Assembly: GCA_027487435.1 (NCBI GenBank)
Contig: JAIYDP010000307.1
Location: forward strand, 1 to 36,609
Direction of reading: 5' to 3'
DNA: 36,609 bases
From: Verrucomicrobiaceae bacterium
GTDB lineage: Bacteria > Verrucomicrobiota > Verrucomicrobiia > Verrucomicrobiales > Akkermansiaceae
Shown in pieces: positions 31,940 to 36,609 of the stretch. Numbering within the stretch: position 1 is the first letter of the stretch; each line of letters opens with the position of its first letter. The translations under genes were made by a program, and so were the position numbers. A model generated the notes under the pieces. That model did no database searches. It was given only the letters and a program-made list of their open reading frames with translations, and was not told the origin of the DNA.

Positions 31940-32587
31940 ATGAATACCGAAGCACGAGAAGCTGCCGAACAACTCCGCATGATACGCAAGATGATGGAGC
32001 GCGCTACGATTTATCGCGCTCTTACCGGAGAGACGGCATTGATCGGCGGTGCTTTGGCTCTTTTGGCCGCATGGGGATCGGAAAGGAAATATGGAGAGTC
32101 TTGGTTGTTGATCTGGCTGCTCGGCCTCGGCTTGGCTTTGGCATTTCATGTATTTCAGCTATGGCGAGCATCGCGCACGCATCACGCTACTTCGATGTGG
32201 AGCACCGGACTAAGAACTGCGTTACGTTGTGCATTGCCATCGCTCGTAGCGGGAGGTGTCCTTGGCGTGCTGGCCTGCAAGTTCATCAGCCCCATACCGC
32301 GTGAAATGGCGGCTTGCTTCTGGATCACGCACTACGGCATTGCCTTGCTATCCATTCGAGAATTCACCCCCAAATCGATGGTATGGCTAGGATGGGCATT
32401 TGTGATTTTTGGCATTGCTGTATTTTATATGCTTTTCACGTTTGATTCGCGCGAAGTGTTTCAGTTCAAACTTAATGGTTCGCGGCTCATGGCCATCGCA
32501 TTTGGCGGCTTTCACATGATTTATGGAGCTCTCATCGTAACGACTAAATCAAACGAGAAGCCAACCTCAGATGACTCCGTTGCATGA
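31940..32587 (+). CDS. Six-helix membrane protein paired with a winged-helix regulator
   Basis: 215 residues. A cytoplasmic N-terminal helix (about 1-25, EQLRMIRKMMERAT) is followed by six hydrophobic segments (about 34-46, 55-72, 99-115, 123-138, 147-166, 184-200) and a short hydrophilic tail. There is no family I can name. The stop overlaps the start of a winged-helix DNA-binding protein by 4 bp (ATGA), so the two products are made together. A membrane protein next to a small dedicated DNA-binding protein suggests that the regulator controls this unit or is held at the membrane by it; that is inference. Confidence 0.75.
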   Translation: MNTEAREAAEQLRMIRKMMERATIYRALTGETALIGGALALLAAWGSERKYGESWLLIWLLGLGLALAFHVFQLWRASRTHHATSMWSTGLRTALRCALPSLVAGGVLGVLACKFISPIPREMAACFWITHYGIALLSIREFTPKSMVWLGWAFVIFGIAVFYMLFTFDSREVFQFKLNGSRLMAIAFGGFHMIYGALIVTTKSNEKPTSDDSVA

Positions 32588-32883
32588 TCGACTTCTCACA
32601 ATTGGATAAAATCATCCACGAGAAGGGCAGGCTCTCCATCATGACTCTCCTCGCCTCACGCGCTGAGCCGTGGGCCTTTCAAGATCTCAAATCGCAGCTC
32701 GATATGAGTGATGGAAACCTCATCACCCACTTGCGCTCGCTCGATTCTGCTGGATACATCGAAGCCCACAAGCTCACCGGCGATGGCCGTCCGCAAACCA
32801 ATTATCGTTTATCTTCGGCAGGGAAATCCGCGTTCACCGGCTATCTCACGATTCTCGAAAAAATCGTCGATATGGGCCGCTAA
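32584..32883 (+). CDS. Winged-helix transcriptional regulator (HTH_34-like)
   Basis: 99 residues. It is a single winged helix-turn-helix domain: LDKIIHEKGRLSIMTLLASR (first helices), then FQDLKSQLDMSDGNLITHLRSLDSAGYIEAHK (the recognition helix is SDGNLITHLRSL), and the wing TGDGRPQTNYRLSSAG, followed by a C-terminal dimerisation helix. It matches PF13601-type regulators often found beside membrane proteins. No ligand-binding domain. It overlaps the membrane protein gene by ATGA. It converges with rph, with 3 bp between stops. Confidence 0.88.
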   Translation: MIDFSQLDKIIHEKGRLSIMTLLASRAEPWAFQDLKSQLDMSDGNLITHLRSLDSAGYIEAHKLTGDGRPQTNYRLSSAGKSAFTGYLTILEKIVDMGR

Positions 32884-32886
32884 TCG

Positions 32887-33669
32887 TCATCGCTTGCCAA
32901 AAAGAGTAGCGAGACCCTGCAAGTCGTTTTGTGCAGGCCGATCTGCCGCTGCTATGGCATTTTTTTGTATTGTTACCAAAGTGGAAATGCCTGTGGTTGC
33001 CAGCGCGAGCATCTCGGACATTTGCGCCGCGGAGAAAACGGACTCCTCACCGCTACCCTGGACTTCCACAAAATTGCCATCTTCTGTCATCACCACATTG
33101 AAGTCCACGCTCGCCTCTTTATCTTCGGGATAGTTGAGATCCAAAAGAGCTTTGCCGTCGCAAATCCCGCAAGAAACAGCCGCAACGTATTGCTTCAAGG
33201 GCGATGATTTGATTTTTCCTGCTGCCAGCAAACGCTGAAATGCAATCGCCGCCGCTACGCACGCGCCTGTGATCGATGCCGTGCGAGTTCCCCCATCGGC
33301 CTGCAAAACATCACAATCCAACCACAACGTGCGCTGCCCGAGCTTTTGCAAATCCACCACCGCCCGCAAAGATCGCCCAATCAGCCGCTGAATCTCAGAA
33401 GAACGGCCATCTAACTTGCCTTTGACGACATCCCGTTGCTTCCGATCTAAAGTCGAGTAGGGCAGCATCGAATACTCCGCTGACAACCAGCCGCCCTTGA
33501 CGTTTTGCTGTTTCATCCAACGCGGCACATCATCTTCGATCGTCGCTGCGCAAATCACCCGCGTTTTGCCAAACGACACCAACACCGAGCCTGCCGCATG
33601 TTCCGCGACATTCGGGAGCATTTCAATTGTACGGAGCTCATCTACACCTCTTCCATCAGTTCGTTGCAT
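32887..33669 (-). CDS. rph: Ribonuclease PH
   Basis: 260 residues. It is a phosphorolytic 3'-to-5' exonuclease that trims tRNA 3' ends. Family motifs: the opening R-x-D-G-R (MQRTDGRGVDEL), GSVLVSFGKTRVICAAT, GGWLSAEYSMLPYST, the RNA/phosphate site RSLRAVVDL, DCDVLQADGGTRTASITGACVA, and VVMTEDGNFVEVQGSGEES. The frame is full length. It is divergent from lpxK, with about 87 bp between starts. Confidence 0.95.
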   Translation of the reverse strand: MQRTDGRGVDELRTIEMLPNVAEHAAGSVLVSFGKTRVICAATIEDDVPRWMKQQNVKGGWLSAEYSMLPYSTLDRKQRDVVKGKLDGRSSEIQRLIGRSLRAVVDLQKLGQRTLWLDCDVLQADGGTRTASITGACVAAAIAFQRLLAAGKIKSSPLKQYVAAVSCGICDGKALLDLNYPEDKEASVDFNVVMTEDGNFVEVQGSGEESVFSAAQMSEMLALATTGISTLVTIQKNAIAAADRPAQNDLQGLATLFGKR

Positions 33670-33756
33670 GCCGAATCACAGCATCATATTGCGGATTCGT
33701 CCAGAGAATCCATTTTTGCCTTTTCGCCAGCTACCAGAACAGCCATCTTCGCCTCG

Positions 33757-34977
33757 GTGAAGGAAACATTTTCCGAGTTCGAGCACTGGGTATCCGATGT
33801 CATATTCGGACGCGCCCGCGGTTTTCGCGCCCTGATGACGCGAATCGGCTTGCGCGCCCTGTCGGGCATCTATCGCACCTTGATCCAGCTACGAAAATAT
33901 CTCTACCTCAACGACATCAAAACGCGGCACCACCTCGGCACGCTCGTTATTTCCGTTGGCAATATCACCGTCGGCGGCACAGGAAAAACACCTGTCGTCG
34001 AGCTACTATCCCGCACCTTACGCGATCATCGCCGCAATGTCGCCATTCTATCACGGGGATACAAAAGCAAAAATCTCACCCAACCACAAAACTGGACTTC
34101 CCCCGATGGCACAAAGCCAGCCCCAGCTACGCTCCCAAAAATCGTCTCCACTGGCCGAGCTATCTTACTCGATTCCACCTATGCAGGCGATGAGCCATTC
34201 ATGCTCGCCATGAATCTCGATGGAGTCGCCGTCCTCGTCGATCGCAAACGCGCTAAGTCCGCACGCTTCGCCATTTCCGAGCTCGGTTCGGACACACTCA
34301 TCCTGGACGACGGCATGCAGTTCCTTGGCATTGCACGCGCACTGGATCTTGTGCTCATCGATTCCACAGCGCCCTTCGGCACCGGCGCGATGTTGCCCGC
34401 CGGCACTCTACGCGAACCCAAGAAAAACCTCTCACGCGCCAACTACATCATCCTCACCAAGTCAGACGGCTCCTCGCACGAAGACCTCATCAAAAAAATC
34501 CGCCGCTACAATCCCGCAGCACCCATCATTACCACCACTCATAAGCCCAAATACCTCGAAAATCTCGAAACCAAAGAGCGCCTACCGCTCGATGCCCTGC
34601 AAGGAAAACACATCGCCGCGCTGTCTGGCATCGCTGTTCCCGAAGGATTCGAAAACTCGCTCGTCAAACTCGGTGCCAAACTCCTCTTTCCCAAACGCTT
34701 CTCTGATCACCACCGCTTCACCCACCGCGAAATCTCTGCCTTTAACCAGCGCTGCCTCGAACGCGATGTCGAATGGATCGTCACCACCGAAAAAGACGCC
34801 GTCCGCTACCCCCGTCTCCTCCTCGGCGATGTCCCTGTTTGGTTCTTACGCATCGAAATCGAAATTCTCGCTGGTCAAGACCACTGGGATCACATGATTC
34901 ACCACCTTTGTCATCCTCCAGCGCCAGAACCCGCTAGCAACTCCATTCTTCGTCACCGCCACGCCTTTCGTGGCTAA
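33757..34977 (+). CDS. lpxK: Tetraacyldisaccharide 4'-kinase
   Basis: 406 residues from the GTG at 33757. The frame stays open back to 33505, but that part lies antisense inside rph, and family members begin at the VKETFSEFEHWVSDVIFGRARG region, so I place the start there. The P-loop is SVGNITVGGTGKTP (about residues 67-79). Later family segments: LSRGYKSK, GDEPFMLA, LILDDGMQF and a C-terminal FSDHHRFTHREI. It phosphorylates the 4' position of the lipid A precursor. No Shine-Dalgarno. It is followed 14 bp later by rlmN. Confidence 0.92.
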   Translation: MKETFSEFEHWVSDVIFGRARGFRALMTRIGLRALSGIYRTLIQLRKYLYLNDIKTRHHLGTLVISVGNITVGGTGKTPVVELLSRTLRDHRRNVAILSRGYKSKNLTQPQNWTSPDGTKPAPATLPKIVSTGRAILLDSTYAGDEPFMLAMNLDGVAVLVDRKRAKSARFAISELGSDTLILDDGMQFLGIARALDLVLIDSTAPFGTGAMLPAGTLREPKKNLSRANYIILTKSDGSSHEDLIKKIRRYNPAAPIITTTHKPKYLENLETKERLPLDALQGKHIAALSGIAVPEGFENSLVKLGAKLLFPKRFSDHHRFTHREISAFNQRCLERDVEWIVTTEKDAVRYPRLLLGDVPVWFLRIEIEILAGQDHWDHMIHHLCHPPAPEPASNSILRHRHAFRG

Positions 34978-34991
34978 ACCTCTCCGTCATC

Positions 34992-36089
34992 ATGCTTCCT
35001 TCACTCCTTGGTCTCACCAAAGATCACCTCGCCACCCACCTCGCTGAGCACCAACAGCCCTCCTTTCGCTGCGACCAGATCCTCGACTGGCTCTGGAAAA
35101 AACGCCCCGCCTCCATCGAGGAAATGAGCAATCTCCCCAAGCAGCTCCGCGACCATCTCTCGCAAAATTTCTCCCTCTACCCCCTGACCTCCGCACGCGA
35201 GCTCGGCTCCTTGGATCAAACCAGAAAAATGCTTTTTCGTCTCCACGACGGACGATACATCGAGAGCGTGCTCATCCCCGCCAACCCCGCACTCTACGGC
35301 AGTAAATCCGATCGCCTCACACTCTGCGTCTCGTCCCAAGTCGGCTGCGCCTACGGTTGCAAATTCTGCGCCTCAGGCCTCGCAGGATTCACCCGCAACC
35401 TCACCGCCGCAGAAATTGCCGCACAGGTTCTTCAAACCGAAATCCTCGCCAAAGAGCGGATCGACAACCTCGTCTTCATGGGCATGGGCGAGCCACTCGC
35501 CAACCTCGAAAACCTCCTCACCGCCATCGAACTCCTCACCTCCGATTGGGGCCTCAACCTCGGTGCTCGACACCTCACCCTCTCCACCTCTGGGCTCGTC
35601 CCCCAAATCCGCCAACTCGCCCACCACCCGCGACAAATCCGCCTCGCCATCTCCCTCCACGGCGCCACTGACGAAGTGCGCAACCAAATCATGCCGGTGA
35701 ACAAAAAATATCCCGTCGATACCTTATTCGATGCTCTCCACGAATGGAACGACAACAAAAAACAACACCTCACACTCGAATATATCCTCATTCAAGGCGT
35801 CAACGATGCCCTAGACCAAGCCCGCATCCTCGCCAAACACGCCCGCTCCCTCAAAGCCAAAGTCAATCTCATCCCCTACAACACCGTCGAGGGACTAGAA
35901 TGGAAACGCCCCGCCATTTCGCATTGCCATGCCTTCCGGAAAATCCTATCCGATGCTGGTGTCACAGCGACCCTGCGCCTCGAAAAAGGCCACGACATCG
36001 ATGCCGCCTGCGGCCAGCTCCGCCTCCACCAAGAAACCCAAGAAGGACTCATCGTGACGGCGGAATCCAAAGCCACAAAAATCTCCTAA
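34992..36089 (+). CDS. rlmN: 23S rRNA (A2503-C2) / tRNA (A37-C2) methyltransferase, radical SAM
   Basis: 365 residues. The radical SAM cluster motif C119-x3-C123-x2-C126 (SSQVGCAYGCKFCASG) is present. So are the family segments ESVLIP, VFMGMGEPLANLENLL, ISLHGATDEVRNQIMPVNKKYP and NLIPYNTVEG. The cysteine that carries the methyl intermediate is in the C-terminal HDIDAACGQLR. It makes 2-methyladenosine in 23S rRNA and some tRNAs. The last gene of the lpxK-rlmN pair. Confidence 0.95.
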   Translation: MLPSLLGLTKDHLATHLAEHQQPSFRCDQILDWLWKKRPASIEEMSNLPKQLRDHLSQNFSLYPLTSARELGSLDQTRKMLFRLHDGRYIESVLIPANPALYGSKSDRLTLCVSSQVGCAYGCKFCASGLAGFTRNLTAAEIAAQVLQTEILAKERIDNLVFMGMGEPLANLENLLTAIELLTSDWGLNLGARHLTLSTSGLVPQIRQLAHHPRQIRLAISLHGATDEVRNQIMPVNKKYPVDTLFDALHEWNDNKKQHLTLEYILIQGVNDALDQARILAKHARSLKAKVNLIPYNTVEGLEWKRPAISHCHAFRKILSDAGVTATLRLEKGHDIDAACGQLRLHQETQEGLIVTAESKATKIS

Positions 36090-36201
36090 CAAAGAACCAC
36101 AAGTGACCGCGCAGAAAAAATCGCGAAAATTCCTTGCCAACAGACAAGAAATCTCTCTTACTCCCCTCCCGCTACTCCGGTAACTAAAAACATCATCAAA
36201 A

Positions 36202-36289
36202 GGACAGATGGCAGAGTGGTCGATCGCGCACGCTTGGAAAGCGTGTTTACAGAAATGTAACGAGGGTTCGAATCCCTCTCTGTCCGCCA
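36202..36289 (+). tRNA. tRNA-Ser (anticodon GGA), CCA encoded
   Basis: A full cloverleaf can be drawn: acceptor GGACAGA (36202-36208) with TCTGTCC (36279-36285); anticodon stem CACGC/GCGTG with the loop TTGGAAA, giving GGA at 36236-36238 (reads UCC/UCU); a long variable arm TTACA-GAAA-TGTAA typical of serine; T stem GAGGG/CCCTC with the loop TTCGAAT. Discriminator G and an encoded CCA follow (36286-36289). Confidence 0.97.
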
Positions 36290-36479
36290 TTTTGCTTCAC
36301 TTCCCAAGATTTTCTCTCTAACTCACCATTATCCACCCGGTGAACGAGAATCCCCGACAAGGATTCAAATGATTGGTTTCGATAGCTGGGCAACAAAATC
36401 GTGTTCTTAGTATGGACACGCTCAATTGCCATTCCCGATGCGTGAAAGACTCGAGGGGCGATAAAAGTAAACCTAAACA

Positions 36480-36609
36480 ATGAATCGGTTTTATTCGTGC
36501 TTGATAACCTTGTTTTTTTTGTCGGGGCTCGCTTTCGGCACGGAGGCCGGAAGAAAAACCAAAGGCAACGCAAACGATGGATTCAAAAACCGGGTGGACG
36601 CGATGTTCC
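36480..36609 (+). CDS. N-terminus of an exported protein (3' truncated by the window)
   Basis: From the ATG at 36480 the frame stays open to the last base (43 codons). It starts MNRFYSCLITLFFLSGLAFG, a typical signal peptide with cleavage near AFG-TEA, followed by a Lys/Arg/Asn-rich mature start (GRKTKGNANDGFKNRVDAMF). The charged start with KNRVDAMF resembles the segment before an EF-hand loop in small verrucomicrobial EF-hand proteins, but the loop itself lies outside the window, so this is only a guess. No Shine-Dalgarno seen. Confidence 0.55.
   Translation, partial: MNRFYSCLITLFFLSGLAFGTEAGRKTKGNANDGFKNRVDAMF

Noticed and set aside
30944..32149. Minus-strand open frame of about 400 codons opposite glutamine synthetase
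   Set aside because: Antisense of a clear gene and runs through its terminator; no family sequence.
33505..33756. N-terminal extension of LpxK
   Set aside because: The first part is antisense to rph and lacks LpxK family sequence; the GTG at 33757 fits the family N-terminus.
35946..36573. Minus-strand frames containing ADREGFEPSL and GQRGIRTLVTFL
   Set aside because: These peptides are the well-known false translation of the antisense of a tRNA 3' end; they come from tRNA-Ser.
24426..36609. A defence or secretion system
   Set aside because: I looked for nuclease, helicase, reverse transcriptase, effector or secretion ATPase motifs and found none beyond the toxin-antitoxin pair at 2684-3221.

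Overview
The window reads like the chromosome of a free-living verrucomicrobium (PVC superphylum). The markers are a 1382-residue ThuA / SGNH-like / PVC-type propeller / cytochrome c protein, a DUF6807 (PmoA-like) protein next to a Tat-type Gfo/Idh oxidoreductase, a DUF3276 PUR-like protein, a type II glutamine synthetase, and a secreted propeller protein with a verrucomicrobial-style C-terminus ending FYRATF. Lipid A genes (LpxK, an LptF/LptG permease) indicate a Gram-negative envelope. Almost no start codon has a Shine-Dalgarno sequence, and several gene pairs are joined by ATGA or TAATG overlaps instead. I see no insertion sequence, phage or CRISPR array. The assignment rests on family recognition only; no search was run.

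Layout. Positions 1-3330 are accessory: the 3' end of a fibronectin-III-like gene, a possible decayed reading frame (680-889), three small exported or membrane proteins of unknown function, and a toxin-antitoxin pair that joins a RelB/DinJ-type antitoxin to a PemK/MazF-type toxin. Positions 3356-8382 (minus) hold the oxidoreductase, the DUF6807 protein, threonine ammonia-lyase (ilvA) and a secreted alpha/beta hydrolase. Positions 8485-15342 (plus) hold a PUR-like protein with a clear sigma70 promoter and Shine-Dalgarno, a YacL-type PIN-TRAM membrane protein, carboxynorspermidine decarboxylase (nspC) and the giant multidomain cytochrome protein. Positions 15802-23975 (minus) hold a TPM-domain gene pair, tig-clpP, an EF-hand protein with a clear terminator, an LptF/G-SulP pair and a YcbK-like peptidase.

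Positions 24426-26451 hold a secreted propeller gene followed by about 0.9 kb with no intact gene. This stretch contains a plus-strand C-terminal gene remnant with its own terminator, an array of about eleven imperfect 21-bp repeats, and a minus-strand C-terminal remnant. I regard it as the least explained part of the window. Positions 26452-36609 return to housekeeping: tadA, icd, an SGNH hydrolase, a PP2C phosphatase, glutamine synthetase II behind a near-consensus sigma54 promoter, a membrane protein/winged-helix pair, rph, lpxK, rlmN, tRNA-Ser(GGA), and the start of an exported protein that runs off the end. The 525-bp divergent intergenic region at 28502-29026 carries two perfect DnaA-box matches.

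I find no clear new multigene system. The best leads are the 25.56-26.33 kb repeat and remnant region, the mixed toxin-antitoxin pair, the membrane protein/winged-helix pair, the TPM pair, and the sigma54 control of glutamine synthetase II.
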